From Pseudanabaena sp. BC1403 (lineage in GTDB: Bacteria; Cyanobacteriota; Cyanobacteriia; Pseudanabaenales; Pseudanabaenaceae), in the NCBI RefSeq assembly GCF_002914585.1, contig NZ_PDDM01000004.1, forward strand, positions 124,001 through 188,000: 64,000 bases of DNA, read 5' to 3'. Below are positions 43,913 through 54,745 of the stretch, one piece after another. Each line of letters starts with the position of its first letter. Position 1 is the first letter of the stretch. The position numbers and the translations under genes were made by a program. Below the pieces are notes generated by a model. That model made no database searches. It was given only the letters and a program-made list of their open reading frames with translations, and was not told where the DNA came from.

Positions 43913-44458
43913 CTAGCGTTGAGGCGTACCAAACACCTGTACCCAATAATGCCGATAGCGAGAATTTGGTGCATTCTCATATCCAAAGCCAATCTCAGTA
44001 AATTTGCTATTGAGAATATTGGCGCGATGCCCAGAACTATTCATCCATTGTCGAATTGTGCCTTCAGGCGTAGCTTTACCAGCAGCAATATTTTCGCCTA
44101 AAGCAAAATATTTATAACCATTCCCCTTAGCTCGATCTGCCATACTTGAACCATTCAGCCCAGTATGACTAAAGTAGTTATTTCTTGCCATATCTCCCGC
44201 ATGGGACTGAGCAGCTTTTGTCAATTGTGACGAAAGCTTAAGGGGCGATAAGCCTACTTTTTGGCGCTCTAAGTTAGTTAGCTTGAGCAACTCAGTTTCA
44301 AAACTGACCCGATTAGTACTTTGACTTATATTAGTAGACCGTATTGGTGAAATCTGGTTTTGTTGTTTGGCTAAAGATGTCGCATTCAAATTAGGCGCGA
44401 TCGCAATTGCCCCCCCAAACACCAAAAGGCCACAACAGGCTAAAAAAGTTGATTTCAT
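43913..44458 (-). CDS. Secreted CAP-domain (SCP/PR1-like) protein
   Basis: A 181-residue protein with a signal peptide (about 1-27) and a CAP domain (about 53-180). Motifs are LLKLTNLERQKVGLSPL, AAQSHAGDMARNNYFSHTG, ENIAAG and GHRANILNSKFTEIGFGY. The His/Glu cluster is present. Periplasmic or extracellular; bacterial members have no agreed activity. Confidence 0.88.
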   Translation of the reverse strand: MKSTFLACCGLLVFGGAIAIAPNLNATSLAKQQNQISPIRSTNISQSTNRVSFETELLKLTNLERQKVGLSPLKLSSQLTKAAQSHAGDMARNNYFSHTGLNGSSMADRAKGNGYKYFALGENIAAGKATPEGTIRQWMNSSGHRANILNSKFTEIGFGYENAPNSRYRHYWVQVFGTPQR

Positions 44459-44652
44459 AAAATTTAGTTACGAAACTTGTGAATAAATACAGATGATTAT
44501 TGACTTTTCCGTCCTTTAAGGGTTCCCATATTAAAGAACTTAAATAGCAGACTAAAAAATATTGATTTTTAAAACTACTCCTTTATCAGGGAAAAATTAG
44601 AGGGGCGCGGCTAAGCTTAAAAAAGTATGCAAAAAATATAAGGTAGATCTAA

Positions 44653-45411
44653 ATGACAGAAAATCAAGAACATAAAAAAATTGGTTGTGCTGAATGTACG
44701 ACAGGTGCTGGTTTAGGATTTGACTTTACAATGGCATTCCAGCCAATTGTTAACACGACTACCAAAGAAATTTTTGCCCAAGAAGCTCTCGTCAGAGGGC
44801 TGAATGAGGAGCCTGCGGACGATATTTTAGGACGAATCAATGATGAGAACCGTTATCGCTTTGATCAAGCTTGCCGAGTCAAAGCAGTTCAGTTAGGGGC
44901 AAAGCTGAATATTAAATCTTTTCTTAGTATTAATTTCTTGCCAAATGCTGTGTATCGTCCTGAATTATGTATTCGCACGACCCTTGAGGCAGCCGAAACC
45001 TTTGGGTTTCCCGTTGACCGTATCATCTTTGAGATTACGGAAGGAGAGAAAATCAAGGATCATGGGCATCTTCGGGAAATTATTCAGTACTATCGACAAC
45101 AAGGTTTTTTAACGGCGATCGATGATTTTGGGGCTGGTTACTCAGGACTAAATTTACTAGCTGAGTTTCAAACAGATTTGGTCAAGTTAGATATGGGCTT
45201 AATTCGCCATATTGATCAAAACAAAGGTCGCCAAGCGATCGTTAAAGGAATCGTACAAGTATGTAATGAGTTAGAGATTAAAGTGATTGCTGAAGGTGTC
45301 GAAACCTATGAAGAGCTAAGTATTCTGCAATCTTTTGGGATTGAGCTTTTTCAAGGTTATTACTTCGCTAAACCTAAATTTCAAAACCTAGCGATTCTAA
45401 ACAATTTATAG
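44653..45411 (+). CDS. EAL-domain cyclic-di-GMP phosphodiesterase
   Basis: A 252-residue stand-alone EAL domain. The signature QEALVRG, loop NFLPN, metal residue FEITEGE, DDFGAGYSGL and EGVET are all present, so degradation of c-di-GMP is plausible. No GGDEF, PAS or membrane segment is present. An N-terminal GCAECTTGAG cysteine pair might bind a metal or cofactor. A hairpin follows. Confidence 0.9.
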   Translation: MTENQEHKKIGCAECTTGAGLGFDFTMAFQPIVNTTTKEIFAQEALVRGLNEEPADDILGRINDENRYRFDQACRVKAVQLGAKLNIKSFLSINFLPNAVYRPELCIRTTLEAAETFGFPVDRIIFEITEGEKIKDHGHLREIIQYYRQQGFLTAIDDFGAGYSGLNLLAEFQTDLVKLDMGLIRHIDQNKGRQAIVKGIVQVCNELEIKVIAEGVETYEELSILQSFGIELFQGYYFAKPKFQNLAILNNL

Positions 45412-45476
45412 ATTTATTAGGATCGCAGAATTTTAGAGTCTGCTAAGTACTTCAGTACAATTAAATATAAAATTGA

Positions 45477-45515
45477 AAAAGCTGAACTGCCTACTAAGAG
45501 GGAAGTTCAGCTTTT
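45477..45515 (+). terminator. Terminator after EAL gene
   Basis: AAAAGCTGAACT (45477-45488) pairs with AGTTCAGCTTTT (45504-45515) and T-rich DNA follows. It lies 66 bp beyond the EAL stop codon. Confidence 0.6.
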
Positions 45516-45695
45516 AGAAGTGTTTTTTAATTATGCTGATGTACTCATTGAGAGCATGATCTCCCTTAATATAAATTGACATTCATCCAATGTTCCAGTA
45601 TCGATATATCACTCTATTTATAGATGACGATCCCCTTTCGTCAACCTAGTGTGAGATATCGAAAGATTAAACAATGTAGAATTCAAGTATTAAAC

Positions 45696-45878
45696 ATGAT
45701 TCATCAACTAGCAGTTCGCTTAGGTGTGTCGTGTGTGTTGCTCGCAACCTTGCCCCTTGCTACAGACGAAATAGTTAAGTATGTTCAAGCTCCTCATATC
45801 TTTTCAGGAATTGGGGCGATCGCCTCATGCGTTGGAGCCTGTGTGCCAGTTTTAACCCTGTTTCGCAATTCTGACTAA
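45696..45878 (+). CDS. Possible small membrane protein
   Basis: A 60-codon ORF (84 if started at 45624) whose product has two hydrophobic stretches, LGVSCVLLATLPLAT and IFSGIGAIASCVGACVPVL. Nothing is recognised. No clear ribosome binding site is visible. It may be real but is weakly supported. Confidence 0.35.
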   Translation: MIHQLAVRLGVSCVLLATLPLATDEIVKYVQAPHIFSGIGAIASCVGACVPVLTLFRNSD

Positions 45879-45892
45879 GTACATTTTTCTTT

Positions 45893-45947
45893 AAAACCCA
45901 ATTAATGAATATGCGTCGCTTTGCGACGCATATTCATTAATTGGGTT
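45893..45947. terminator. 26-bp perfect hairpin over ycf35 stop
   Basis: Arms 45893-45918 and 45922-45947 pair perfectly around loop TTT, with outer AAACCCAAT and core GCGTCGC. Its end abuts the ycf35 stop codon on the minus strand. Confidence 0.75.
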
Positions 45948-46321
45948 TAAGCCCATCGACCAATCACAATTCTCACAGTTCCGTCTTCTAATATTTCTTG
46001 CTGCTCGATCGCAAATCCCTGTTGAGTTGCACTTTCTAGAACCGTTCTAGCCGCATATTGCTGATTAAGTTCCCCTAGAAACTCCTCGACATTCATTGCT
46101 AAGCCCCACATGTCAGCAATGAGTTCATAGCGATCATCTACTTTCCTAAAGCCGATGTCATAGGCATTAGGCATGGGGATCACATATTCGGCTGTAGTAG
46201 CATCGCCAAGATATCCGCGCACTAAAGTATTTTGCTTGACGGGATAGCCCAGCGATTGTAAGGCTTGTTCTAGCAAGTCACCATTTTTGATTTCGATGGC
46301 GATCGTGGTGAAGTGGGACAT
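45947..46321 (-). CDS. ycf35: Ycf35 (DUF1257) protein
   Basis: A 124-residue protein of the Ycf35/DUF1257 family, shared by cyanobacteria and red-algal plastids. It begins MSHFTTIAIEIKNGDLLEQAL and includes DDRYELIADMWGL and QQYAARTVLESATQQGF. The role is unknown. It follows ycf46 with only 2 bp between them, so the two are translationally linked and probably act together. Confidence 0.9.
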   Translation of the reverse strand: MSHFTTIAIEIKNGDLLEQALQSLGYPVKQNTLVRGYLGDATTAEYVIPMPNAYDIGFRKVDDRYELIADMWGLAMNVEEFLGELNQQYAARTVLESATQQGFAIEQQEILEDGTVRIVIGRWA

Positions 46322-46323
46322 AG

Positions 46324-47946
46324 TTATTCCTCTAAGTTAATTGCAAACTTACGAAGTTCTTGAAGCAATTGCTCATCGTTAGATGCGGTACGTGCGCCCG
46401 ACTCTGCCGCCCATTGTTTAAGGGATTCAATTTGTTGAGAGGCGATTGCCGCTAATGGTACTGTCTCCTCGATCGCACTAATAATATCTTCCGTGGTGAA
46501 ATCTTCGCGGTTGCCAGTACTACCTCGACCAAAGGCTCTGTGGATGCCATCGATGATTACTTGCTCTATTTCCGCGCCGCTAAAATTTTTGGTATGTCTG
46601 GCTAATAAAAATAAATCAAATTCACGCAATCGACTGGGGCGCAATTTTTGTAAATGTACCTTGAAAATTTCTTGGCGTTCAGACTCAGTAGGTAAATTCA
46701 AAAAGAAAATCTCGTCAAATCTACCTTTTCGCAAAAGTTCGGCTGGCAAAATCCTTACATTATTAGCAGTTGCCACAATAAAAACTGGGGCTGTTTTTTC
46801 CTGCATCCATGTGATTAATGTCCCAAATACGCGCCGACTTGCCCCAGAGTCACCATCGACAGAAATACTCGCATTACCAAAAGCTTTATCGATCTCATCA
46901 ATCCACAAGACGCAGGGCGCAGTTGCTTCAGCAAGTTGAATCATCTGCCGCATCCGACTCTCGCTTTCCCCGACAAAACTTCCAAATAGCCTCCCGATAT
47001 CAAGACGCAATAATGGTAATCGCCATTCATTTGCGATCGTTTTTGCCGATAGTGATTTACCAGTGCCTTGAATGCCAACCAATAAAACACCCTTTGGCGT
47101 GGGAATGCCGTAACGTTTTGCCTCTTCTGTGAACGCATCTCGACGAATTCGCACCCATTGCTTGAGATTGTCTAAACCGCCAACATTTTTTAGCGATTCA
47201 TTAACCGTAAAAAATTCTAAGATGCCTGTTTGCCTGATTGCTTGCTGCTTTTCAGCAAGCACCGCGTCAATATCTGAATCATTTACTTGCTCTTTTTCTG
47301 CGATCGCCTTAGCTAAAACTCGTTGAATACGTGTACGGCTTAACCCCTGACAAGCCTTGACCAATTGCTCCCAAGCTAAGTTTGACAAATTGAGTTTATT
47401 GGACGAAATCTTTTGTTTGATTAAATATTCGATTTCCGCGATCGCAGGTAAAGGAAAATCGATAGCTGTGATTTCTTCGGTTAATTCGGGCGGAATCTCT
47501 AGTACATGGCTAGTTAGGGCAATTGTGCGGCGATCAAGTTTGAGATCCCGTGCCAAATTTTTAAGTTCACGAATAATCGGAATATGGCGATCATGGTGGG
47601 GATATTTCAGGATTGGATGCAAATCCCGTAATACATATAAAACATTGTCATCATCCTTAGATGCCTTATCTCGTTGAGCAATTCGTGATAGAGCTGCCAT
47701 CACCGATCCTTTATCAGTGTTATTGTCACTCCAGCCTCTTGCTATATCCCAAAACAAGATCCTGCGGCTAGGGCTAGATTGCAGGACGACCTCTATCAAA
47801 ATATCTTCGACTGGCTCTTCTTCGGCTGTCACTATATATATGAGTGGATATTTGGCGCGGAGCAATAAATCAAACTGCTCTATCAGAGCTTGATAAACTC
47901 TACTTTTGCTTAAAAATATCGGATCTATTGGCAATTGTGGCGACAT
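46324..47946 (-). CDS. ycf46: Ycf46 AAA+ ATPase
   Basis: A 540-residue AAA+ protein of the Ycf46 type. The N-terminal half (about 1-235) precedes the ATPase core: Walker A VGIQGTGKS, Walker B VLWIDEIDKAF, sensor VATANN and RKGRFDE. The C-terminal lid contains NFSGAEIEQ. ATG 47946 is favoured over the longer ORF start at 48057 because the extra residues are unlike the family. Mutants in cyanobacteria link Ycf46 to photosynthesis and carbon responses. It lies directly upstream of ycf35. Confidence 0.92.
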   Translation of the reverse strand: MSPQLPIDPIFLSKSRVYQALIEQFDLLLRAKYPLIYIVTAEEEPVEDILIEVVLQSSPSRRILFWDIARGWSDNNTDKGSVMAALSRIAQRDKASKDDDNVLYVLRDLHPILKYPHHDRHIPIIRELKNLARDLKLDRRTIALTSHVLEIPPELTEEITAIDFPLPAIAEIEYLIKQKISSNKLNLSNLAWEQLVKACQGLSRTRIQRVLAKAIAEKEQVNDSDIDAVLAEKQQAIRQTGILEFFTVNESLKNVGGLDNLKQWVRIRRDAFTEEAKRYGIPTPKGVLLVGIQGTGKSLSAKTIANEWRLPLLRLDIGRLFGSFVGESESRMRQMIQLAEATAPCVLWIDEIDKAFGNASISVDGDSGASRRVFGTLITWMQEKTAPVFIVATANNVRILPAELLRKGRFDEIFFLNLPTESERQEIFKVHLQKLRPSRLREFDLFLLARHTKNFSGAEIEQVIIDGIHRAFGRGSTGNREDFTTEDIISAIEETVPLAAIASQQIESLKQWAAESGARTASNDEQLLQELRKFAINLEE

Positions 47947-48227
47947 ATTGGCAAGTATAACAATAAGCAAAGTAGGGCGGGCATTGCCCACCCTACCCAA
48001 TTTTTTAGGTGGAGTCTTGTTATAAGTACTTGCGCAAAATAAATTACCCAAAGCCATAAAGTTCCGCCCCGCAGGGACGGAACTTTATGGCTTTGGATGT
48101 GTAATTAATTATGCCTAGCTACTTAACAATTGTTGAAAGGGCGACTACACTTTCGACAATTAAAAAACAAGCCCAATAAGGTTTTTGGATTCTCAAGATG
48201 GCAACACCATTTTGAGAATCCAAAAAC
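47947..48227. other. Spacer with two hairpins and a GTAGGG repeat
   Basis: A repeat GTAGGGCGGGCA/TGCCCACCCTAC (47972-47996) of a sort seen in many cyanobacteria lies near the ycf46 start. A 19-bp hairpin (48048-48066 with 48078-48096, plus an inner stem) and a 23-bp hairpin (48179-48201 with 48207-48229) follow. No gene seen. Confidence 0.6.
48048..48096. repeat. 19-bp hairpin between tal and ycf46
   Basis: CCAAAGCCATAAAGTTCCG pairs exactly with its complement (48048-48066 with 48078-48096). A mismatch precedes an inner CCC/GGG stem. Confidence 0.7.
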
Positions 48228-48229
48228 CT
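48179..48229 (-). terminator. 23-bp hairpin at tal 3' end
   Basis: Arms 48179-48201 and 48207-48229 pair with a single G-T around a 5-nt loop and include the tal stop codon. Confidence 0.75.
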
Positions 48230-49268
48230 AGACTGCGGCGAGTACTGGCTCTTCGAGTTTGGCTAGTCTCTCAGTTAGTAACTCCTCTAAGGTGACGAGC
48301 GCTTTGGAGAAACCTTTGATGCCTTCATCAAGTTTTTCGGATGCCATGCGATCGCTTGCGTGCATAGCAGCAAAAGTATTCTTATCCATCGGAATCTCAG
48401 CTATATCTGACTGGGCTGCGATCGCGGGATCAAGTTTGCGTACCAGTTTACTTTGCGTATGATGCAGCTCATCTAGCAAAGCAGGAGAAATTGTTAACAA
48501 GTCGCATCCAGCTAGTTCGACGATTTCGCCCATATTGCGAAAACTCGCACCCATAATTTCAGTTTTATGTCCAAACTTTTTATAGTAGTTATAAATTTTT
48601 GCGACTGACAATACACCTGGGTCTTCGGCGGCTGGATAGCTATCACGACCTGTATCTTTTTTGTACCAATCGAGAATCCGTCCCACAAATGGCGAAATTA
48701 AGGTCACTCCCGCTTCGGCGCAGGCGATCGCTTGGTGTAACCCAAACAACAATGTCAAATTGCAATGAATCCCTTCTTTCTCCAGTGACTCCGCCGCTTT
48801 GATCCCTTCCCAAGTTGAAGCGATCTTGATCAAAATGCGATCGCGAGAAATGCCATGAGCTTCATATTGCGAAATCAAGTAATGCGCTTTTTCTAGAGTT
48901 GCGTCCGTGTCGTAGGACAACCGTGCATCCACCTCAGTCGAAACTCGCCCTGGGATAGTTTGTAAAATCCTCATGCCGAAAGCGATCGCCAAGCGATCAA
49001 AAGCAAGAGAAACCACTTGAGCAGGCTTGGCATCTTTACCCAGTTCAGCTCTTGCTTCGAGGAGGGTCTCATCGACAATTTCTTGATATTGAGGCATTTG
49101 GGCAGCCGCCGTAATCAAAGATGGGTTTGTGGTTGCATCTTGAGGCTTCACCATCTCAATGGCATGGATATCACCTGTATCGGCGACCACAACTGTCATT
49201 TCGCGTAACTGATCGAGAAAACTTTTGGGCAAATCACTAGGCATAACATCCTCCATAGCACCAGTCAT
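48228..49268 (-). CDS. tal: Transaldolase
   Basis: A 346-residue transaldolase of the pentose phosphate pathway, moving a dihydroxyacetone unit between sugar phosphates. The Schiff-base lysine is K148 in [12 protein letters not shown]. Motifs [34 protein letters not shown] and GASFRN are present. Cytosolic; expected to work in carbon storage breakdown. It is divergent from psaA across 500 bp. Confidence 0.96.
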   Translation of the reverse strand: MTGAMEDVMPSDLPKSFLDQLREMTVVVADTGDIHAIEMVKPQDATTNPSLITAAAQMPQYQEIVDETLLEARAELGKDAKPAQVVSLAFDRLAIAFGMRILQTIPGRVSTEVDARLSYDTDATLEKAHYLISQYEAHGISRDRILIKIASTWEGIKAAESLEKEGIHCNLTLLFGLHQAIACAEAGVTLISPFVGRILDWYKKDTGRDSYPAAEDPGVLSVAKIYNYYKKFGHKTEIMGASFRNMGEIVELAGCDLLTISPALLDELHHTQSKLVRKLDPAIAAQSDIAEIPMDKNTFAAMHASDRMASEKLDEGIKGFSKALVTLEELLTERLAKLEEPVLAAV

Positions 49269-49768
49269 TACTGGCTACCTTTGCAAGCCTATCTTAGCCT
49301 TAACTGCTTTGAGACTTTTGTAACCTTTAGAGTAATTACAAGATCAATAAAGTAAATGGGTTGCTTGGCAACCTTTTTACTCTTAAACCAAAGCACATAA
49401 GATTATTTGGAAGCTCCAATAATCTTATGTGCTTTGATTTACCTCAAGCCTCATGACCATAGCTGTAAACAAAATTTGAATATTTGATAAAGTTTTGTTA
49501 AGAAAATTGCAAGGACTATTTACCTTGCAAAACAAAACTGCATATCTCAATTTATTGCAGCGCAAAGGATTGAGCAAAATAGAGACATTCTAAACAATTG
49601 TTACAAAGACTCTAGAGCGACACAAACGTAAATCTATAATTACGTCATCGTGGCTTAGGTTCTCTTGTTAAAGCAGTACTTATCTCATTCATAGATTCAG
49701 CACTATGAGAGAACTAGCCTAATCGTTTAATCTACTTTGTCTTAACAGTCTGAGAGAGGAAAATTTAC
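49269..49768. promoter_or_regulatory. Divergent tal/psaA control region with two hairpins
   Basis: A 500-bp spacer. A GGTTGC-TTG-GCAACC hairpin followed by TTTTT lies at 49359-49378. A 19-bp stem lies at 49389-49407 with 49418-49436. The rest (49440-49768) is AT-rich and probably includes the psaA promoter and long leader. GAGAGAGGAAAA precedes the psaA ATG as a ribosome binding site. Confidence 0.55.
49359..49436. repeat. Two hairpins in the divergent tal-psaA spacer
   Basis: Stem 49359-49364 with 49368-49373 is followed by T5, like an intrinsic terminator on the plus strand. Immediately after is a 19-bp stem (49389-49407 with 49418-49436) with one bulged base in its tip. No protein gene ends here on either strand. 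Confidence 0.65.
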
Positions 49769-52021
49769 ATGACAATGACTCCTCAAAAGCCAGACACAGA
49801 GGTAAAGGTATCGGTTGATCGTGACGTAGTACCTACTTCTTTCGAGAAGTGGGGACAGCCTGGTCACTTTGATCGCACCTTAAAGAAGGGACCAAAGACA
49901 ACCACATGGATTTGGGATCTTCATGCCAATGTGCATGACTTTGACAGTTTCACAACCGAAGAAGATACTGCCCGTAAGATCTTCTCCGCTCACTTTGGGC
50001 ACTTAGGTATCATCTTTATCTGGCTCAGTGGTATGTATTACCACGGAGCAAAATTCTCTAACTACACTGGTTGGTTGGCTGATCCAGTCAACATCAAGCC
50101 CAGCGCCCAAGTGGTCTGGAATGTTGTCGGTCAAGACATCTTGAACGGCGATGTTGGTGGCGGTTTCCAAGGTATTCAAATTACTTCTGGTTTGTTCCAC
50201 CTTTGGAGAGCATCTGGTATCACCACGGAGTATCAACTCCTCTGCACCGCAATTGGCGGTTTGGTGATGGCTGGTTTAATGTTCTTCGCTGGTTGGTTTC
50301 ACTACCACAAGGCAGCTCCTAAACTTGAGTGGTTTAAGAATGCTGAATCGATGATGAACCACCACTTGGCTGGTTTGCTCGGTTTGGGTTCGCTCTCTTG
50401 GGCTGGACATCAGATCCATGTATCGATTCCTATCAACTACTACCTTGATAAGGGCGTACCTGCGGATCAGATTCCTTTGCCTCATGAGTTTATATTTCAT
50501 CCTGAGTTGATGGCAAAAATCTTCCCTAGCTTTGCTCAGGGTTTAACACCTTTCTTCACTTTGAACTGGGGTGCTTATTCAGATTTCTTGACCTTCAAGG
50601 GTGGCTTGAATCCTCAAACTGGATCTCTTTGGTTAACTGACCAAGCTCACCATCACCTTGCGATCGCAACACTTTTCATCATTGCTGGACATATGTACCG
50701 CACCAACTTTGGTATCGGTCACAGCATGAAGCAAATTCTTGAAGCTCACAAGGGTCCTCTAACTGGTGAAGGTCACAAGGGTCTATATGAAATTTTGACC
50801 TCTTCTTGGCACGCACAACTAGCTGTTAACTTGGCTATGTTGGGTTCACTAAGCATCATCGTCGCTCAGCATATGTACGCGATGCCTGCTTATCCTTATA
50901 TTGCTACCAGCTACGCTACTCAAGTTTCGCTATTTACACATCACATGTGGATCGGCGGCTTCTGTATCTGTGGTGCTGCGGCTCACGCTGGCATTTTCAT
51001 GGTTCGTGACTACGATCCTGCTAAGAATGTAAACAACTTGCTTGATCGCATGTTGCGCCACCGCGATGCAATCATTTCTCACCTCAACTGGGTATGTATC
51101 TTCCTTGGCTTCCACAGCTTTGGTCTTTACATCCACAACGACACTATGCGTGCATTGGGTCGTCCTCAAGATATGTTCTCTGACACCGCAATTCAGTTGA
51201 AGCCTGTCTTCGCTAACTGGATTCAAGGTATTCATGCTGCTGCTGCTGGTACAACTGCTCCTTACGCAACTTCTAGCGTTAGCCCCATCTTCGGTGGCGA
51301 AACTCTTGTTGTCGGTGGCAAAGTTGCTGTAGCTCACATGGCTCTTGGTACGGCTGACTTCTTGGTACACCACATCCATGCGTTTACCATTCACGTTACT
51401 GTCTTAATCTTGCTGAAAGGCGTGCTTTATGCCCGTAGTTCTCGCTTGGTTCCAGACAAAGCTGAACTTGGTTTCCGCTTCCCTTGCGACGGTCCTGGTC
51501 GTGGTGGCACATGTCAAGTTTCGGCATGGGATCACGTTTTCTTGGGTCTTTTCTGGATGTACAACTGTATCTCGGTTGTAATCTTCCACTTCTCTTGGAA
51601 AATGCAGTCTGATATTTTCGGTACTGTTGATGCAAGCGGCACAATCACTAACATGGCTGGCGGTAACTTTGCACAGAGTGCATTGACCATCAACGGTTGG
51701 TTGCGTGACTTCTTGTGGGCACAAGCTTCCAACGTTATTCAATCCTACGGTTCGGCTTTGTCGGCTTATGGCTTGATCTTCTTAGGCGCTCACTTCATCT
51801 GGGCTTTCAGCCTTATGTTCCTGTTCAGTGGCCGTGGTTACTGGCAAGAACTCATTGAGTCAATCGTTTGGGCACACAACAAGCTCAACGTTGCTCCAGC
51901 TATTTCTCCTCGCGCTTTGAGCATCACTCAAGGTCGTGCAGTGGGTCTAGCTCACTACCTATTAGGTGGAATTGCCACAACTTGGGCATTCTTCCTAGCC
52001 CGTTACGGTGCACTTGGCTAA
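49769..52021 (+). CDS. psaA: Photosystem I P700 apoprotein A1
   Basis: A 750-residue membrane protein, half of the P700 core heterodimer. It carries the inter-subunit Fe-S cluster F_X ligand loop [12 protein letters not shown], many chlorophyll-binding histidines and the terminal [17 protein letters not shown]. The length is normal. psaB starts 25 bp downstream, so one transcript carries both genes. The thylakoid complex transfers electrons from P700 to ferredoxin. Confidence 0.99.
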   Translation: MTMTPQKPDTEVKVSVDRDVVPTSFEKWGQPGHFDRTLKKGPKTTTWIWDLHANVHDFDSFTTEEDTARKIFSAHFGHLGIIFIWLSGMYYHGAKFSNYTGWLADPVNIKPSAQVVWNVVGQDILNGDVGGGFQGIQITSGLFHLWRASGITTEYQLLCTAIGGLVMAGLMFFAGWFHYHKAAPKLEWFKNAESMMNHHLAGLLGLGSLSWAGHQIHVSIPINYYLDKGVPADQIPLPHEFIFHPELMAKIFPSFAQGLTPFFTLNWGAYSDFLTFKGGLNPQTGSLWLTDQAHHHLAIATLFIIAGHMYRTNFGIGHSMKQILEAHKGPLTGEGHKGLYEILTSSWHAQLAVNLAMLGSLSIIVAQHMYAMPAYPYIATSYATQVSLFTHHMWIGGFCICGAAAHAGIFMVRDYDPAKNVNNLLDRMLRHRDAIISHLNWVCIFLGFHSFGLYIHNDTMRALGRPQDMFSDTAIQLKPVFANWIQGIHAAAAGTTAPYATSSVSPIFGGETLVVGGKVAVAHMALGTADFLVHHIHAFTIHVTVLILLKGVLYARSSRLVPDKAELGFRFPCDGPGRGGTCQVSAWDHVFLGLFWMYNCISVVIFHFSWKMQSDIFGTVDASGTITNMAGGNFAQSALTINGWLRDFLWAQASNVIQSYGSALSAYGLIFLGAHFIWAFSLMFLFSGRGYWQELIESIVWAHNKLNVAPAISPRALSITQGRAVGLAHYLLGGIATTWAFFLARYGALG

Positions 52022-52046
52022 TATTAACGGAGAAATTGAAGTAATT

Positions 52047-54275
52047 ATGGCAACGAAATTTCCTAAGTTTAGCCAGGCTCTCGCACAGGATCCAACAACC
52101 CGTCGGATCTGGTATGCGATCGCCACAGCGAACGATTTTGAAAGTCACGATGGTGTTACTGAAGAAAGTCTTTACCAAAAGATTTTTGCTTCTCACTTCG
52201 GACATTTGGCAATCATCTTCCTGTGGACATCTGGCAACCTGTTTCACGTAGCGTGGCAGGGTAACTTCGAGCAATGGATTCAAAATCCTCTCACCACACG
52301 TCCGATCGCCCATGCGATTTGGGACCCTCACTTCGGTAAGGCGGCTGTTGAAGCATTCACTCAAACTGATGCTGCTGGCCCCGTAAACATCGCTTATTCG
52401 GGTGTTTACCACTGGTGGTACACCATCGGTATGCGTACCAACTCCGAACTATTTACTGGCGCTATCTGGATGCTAGTATTTGCCGCCGTACTGCTTTTTG
52501 CAGGTTGGTTGCACTTACAGCCTAGCTTCCGTCCTAGCCTTTCTTGGTTCAAGAATGCTGAATCTCGTCTAAACCACCACTTGGCTGGTTTGTTCGGAGC
52601 TAGCTCTTTGGCTTGGACTGGTCACATGGTTCACGTTGCGATTCCTGAATCTCGCGGTATTCATGTCGGTTGGGACAACTTCTTGAGCGTTCCTCCTCAT
52701 CCAGCAGGGCTTGCACCTTTCTTCACAGGCAACTGGGGCGTATATGCTCAGAATCCTGATACCGCAGGTCATGTGTTTGGTACATCTCAAGGCGCTGGTA
52801 CAGCAATCCTGACTTTCCTTGGTGGTTTCCATCCTCAAACTGAGTCTCTTTGGTTGACCGATATTGCTCATCACCACTTGGCGATCGCAGTATTGTTCAT
52901 CATCGCTGGTCATATGTACCGTACCAACTTTGGTATCGGTCACAGCATCAAAGACATTTTGAATGCACATAACCCACCTAAAGGCACTCCATTTGGTGGT
53001 GCATTGGGTGCTGGTCACAAGGGTTTGTATGATACCGTCAACAATTCCTTGCACTTCCAACTCGGTTTGGCTCTTGCTTCTTTGGGGGTAATCACCTCGT
53101 TGGTTGCTCAGCACATGTACTCGATGCCTTCCTATGCGTTTATCGCTAAGGACTTCACCACTCAAGCTGCTCTATATACTCATCACCAATATATTGCTGG
53201 TTTCTTGATGGTCGGTGCATTTGCTCACGGTGCGATCTTCTTCGTTCGTGACTACGATCCTGAAGCTAACAAAGACAATGTGCTTGCACGTATGCTTGAG
53301 CACAAAGAAGCGATCATCTCTCACCTTAGCTGGGTATCTCTTTTCTTGGGATTCCATACCCTTGGTATCTACGTTCATAACGACGTAATGCAGGCGTTTG
53401 GTACTCCTGAAAAGCAAATCTTGATCGAGCCTGTATTCGCTCAGTGGATCCAAGCCGCTCATGGTAAAGCGCTTTATGGCTTTGATGTTCTGCTTTCTAA
53501 TCCTGACAGCATTGCTTCAACCGCTTACCCCAACAGTGGTAACGTTTGGCTACCTGGTTGGTTGGCTGGAATTAATTCTGGAGACAACTCGTTGTTCCTT
53601 CAGATTGGGCCTGGCGACTTCTTGGTTCACCATGCGATCGCTCTAGGTCTACACACCACTACCTTGATCTTGGTTAAGGGTGCGTTGGATGCTCGTGGAT
53701 CTAAGCTCATGCCAGACAAGAAAGACTTTGGCTACAGCTTCCCTTGCGACGGTCCTGGTCGTGGCGGTACTTGCGATATCTCTGCATGGGATTCCTTCTA
53801 CCTAGCTATGTTCTGGATGTTGAACACCATTGGTTGGACAACCTTCTACTGGCACTGGAAACACCTCGGTGTATGGCAAGGTAACGTTGCTCAGTTCAAC
53901 GAATCCTCTGTCACCATCATGGGCTGGCTCCGTGACTACCTATGGCTCAACTCTGCACAGTTGATCAATGGCTATAACCCCTATGGCATGAACAATATCT
54001 CTGTTTGGGCTTGGATGTTCCTATTCGGACACCTAGTTTGGGCAACTGGATTCATGTTCTTGATCTCTTGGCGTGGTTATTGGCAAGAATTGATCGAAAC
54101 CCTTGTATGGGCGCACCAACGCACACCTCTTGCAAGTTTGGTTCAGTGGAAAGACAAGCCTGTGGCTCTCTCCATCGTTCAAGCTCGTTTGGTTGGCTTG
54201 GCTCACTTCACGATTGGATACATACTCACGTATGCTGCCTTCCTGATAGCCTCAACAGCAACGGCTTTCGGTTAA
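52047..54275 (+). CDS. psaB: Photosystem I P700 apoprotein A2
   Basis: A 742-residue protein beginning [20 protein letters not shown], the usual PsaB start. The longer in-frame ORF from 52008 is not credible because it extends into psaA. The F_X loop [18 protein letters not shown] and the ending [19 protein letters not shown] are visible. GGAGAAATTG lies upstream as a weak ribosome binding site. It pairs with PsaA around P700 and shares its transcript, which ends at the hairpin downstream. Confidence 0.99.
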   Translation: MATKFPKFSQALAQDPTTRRIWYAIATANDFESHDGVTEESLYQKIFASHFGHLAIIFLWTSGNLFHVAWQGNFEQWIQNPLTTRPIAHAIWDPHFGKAAVEAFTQTDAAGPVNIAYSGVYHWWYTIGMRTNSELFTGAIWMLVFAAVLLFAGWLHLQPSFRPSLSWFKNAESRLNHHLAGLFGASSLAWTGHMVHVAIPESRGIHVGWDNFLSVPPHPAGLAPFFTGNWGVYAQNPDTAGHVFGTSQGAGTAILTFLGGFHPQTESLWLTDIAHHHLAIAVLFIIAGHMYRTNFGIGHSIKDILNAHNPPKGTPFGGALGAGHKGLYDTVNNSLHFQLGLALASLGVITSLVAQHMYSMPSYAFIAKDFTTQAALYTHHQYIAGFLMVGAFAHGAIFFVRDYDPEANKDNVLARMLEHKEAIISHLSWVSLFLGFHTLGIYVHNDVMQAFGTPEKQILIEPVFAQWIQAAHGKALYGFDVLLSNPDSIASTAYPNSGNVWLPGWLAGINSGDNSLFLQIGPGDFLVHHAIALGLHTTTLILVKGALDARGSKLMPDKKDFGYSFPCDGPGRGGTCDISAWDSFYLAMFWMLNTIGWTTFYWHWKHLGVWQGNVAQFNESSVTIMGWLRDYLWLNSAQLINGYNPYGMNNISVWAWMFLFGHLVWATGFMFLISWRGYWQELIETLVWAHQRTPLASLVQWKDKPVALSIVQARLVGLAHFTIGYILTYAAFLIASTATAFG

Positions 54276-54294
54276 TCTAGCTTGCTAGTTAATT

Positions 54295-54330
54295 AAAAAA
54301 ATCCCTCACAGCAATGTGAGGGATTTTTTT
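54295..54330 (+). terminator. psaAB terminator
   Basis: A 16-bp perfect stem AAAAAAATCCCTCACA (54295-54310 with 54315-54330), loop GCAA, ending in a T7 run 20 bp after the psaB stop. Confidence 0.9.
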
Positions 54331-54370
54331 GTAAAAGCTATAATATCTAATATTTATAAGAGTGGCGAAT

Positions 54371-54745
54371 ATGACAGCTATTCAAGACAAGTCAGATATT
54401 GTCCGTACAGAAAGAGGGCTTACTATTAATGGTACTCGGATTACTCTGTATGACTTAATGGATTATATTCATGCTGGTTATCCTGTAAAGCTAATTCGCA
54501 ATTATTTTTTTTATATTACTGATCAACAATTTAATGCAGCGATCGCCTATATTGAAAATCATCGCGAACAGGTGGACTTAGAGTATCAACAGGTTTTGCA
54601 AGAAGCTGCTATCAATCGCTATTATTGGGAAGGAGTCAATAAAGAAAGATTTGCTCAAGCAACTAATCGCACTCCTAGACCTGAAAATAAAAAAGCATGG
54701 GAAAAACTGCAAAGTTGGAAAGCTAGACTAGCCACTGAGGCATGA
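54371..54745 (+). CDS. DUF433-type antitoxin-like protein
   Basis: A 124-residue protein. The DUF433 core (about 12-66) has RGLTINGTRITLYDLMDYI and DQQFNAAIAYIENH, like the small DNA-binding partner of PIN-like toxins. A C-terminal extension (Arg/Lys/Trp-rich, to EA) is unusual. A GTG at 54362 would add three residues. It overlaps the next gene as ATGA, typical of coupled toxin-antitoxin modules. Confidence 0.75.
   Translation: MTAIQDKSDIVRTERGLTINGTRITLYDLMDYIHAGYPVKLIRNYFFYITDQQFNAAIAYIENHREQVDLEYQQVLQEAAINRYYWEGVNKERFAQATNRTPRPENKKAWEKLQSWKARLATEA

Noticed and set aside
50930-53165. Long antisense ORFs within psaA and psaB
   Set aside because: Shadow frames of highly expressed, biased coding sequence.
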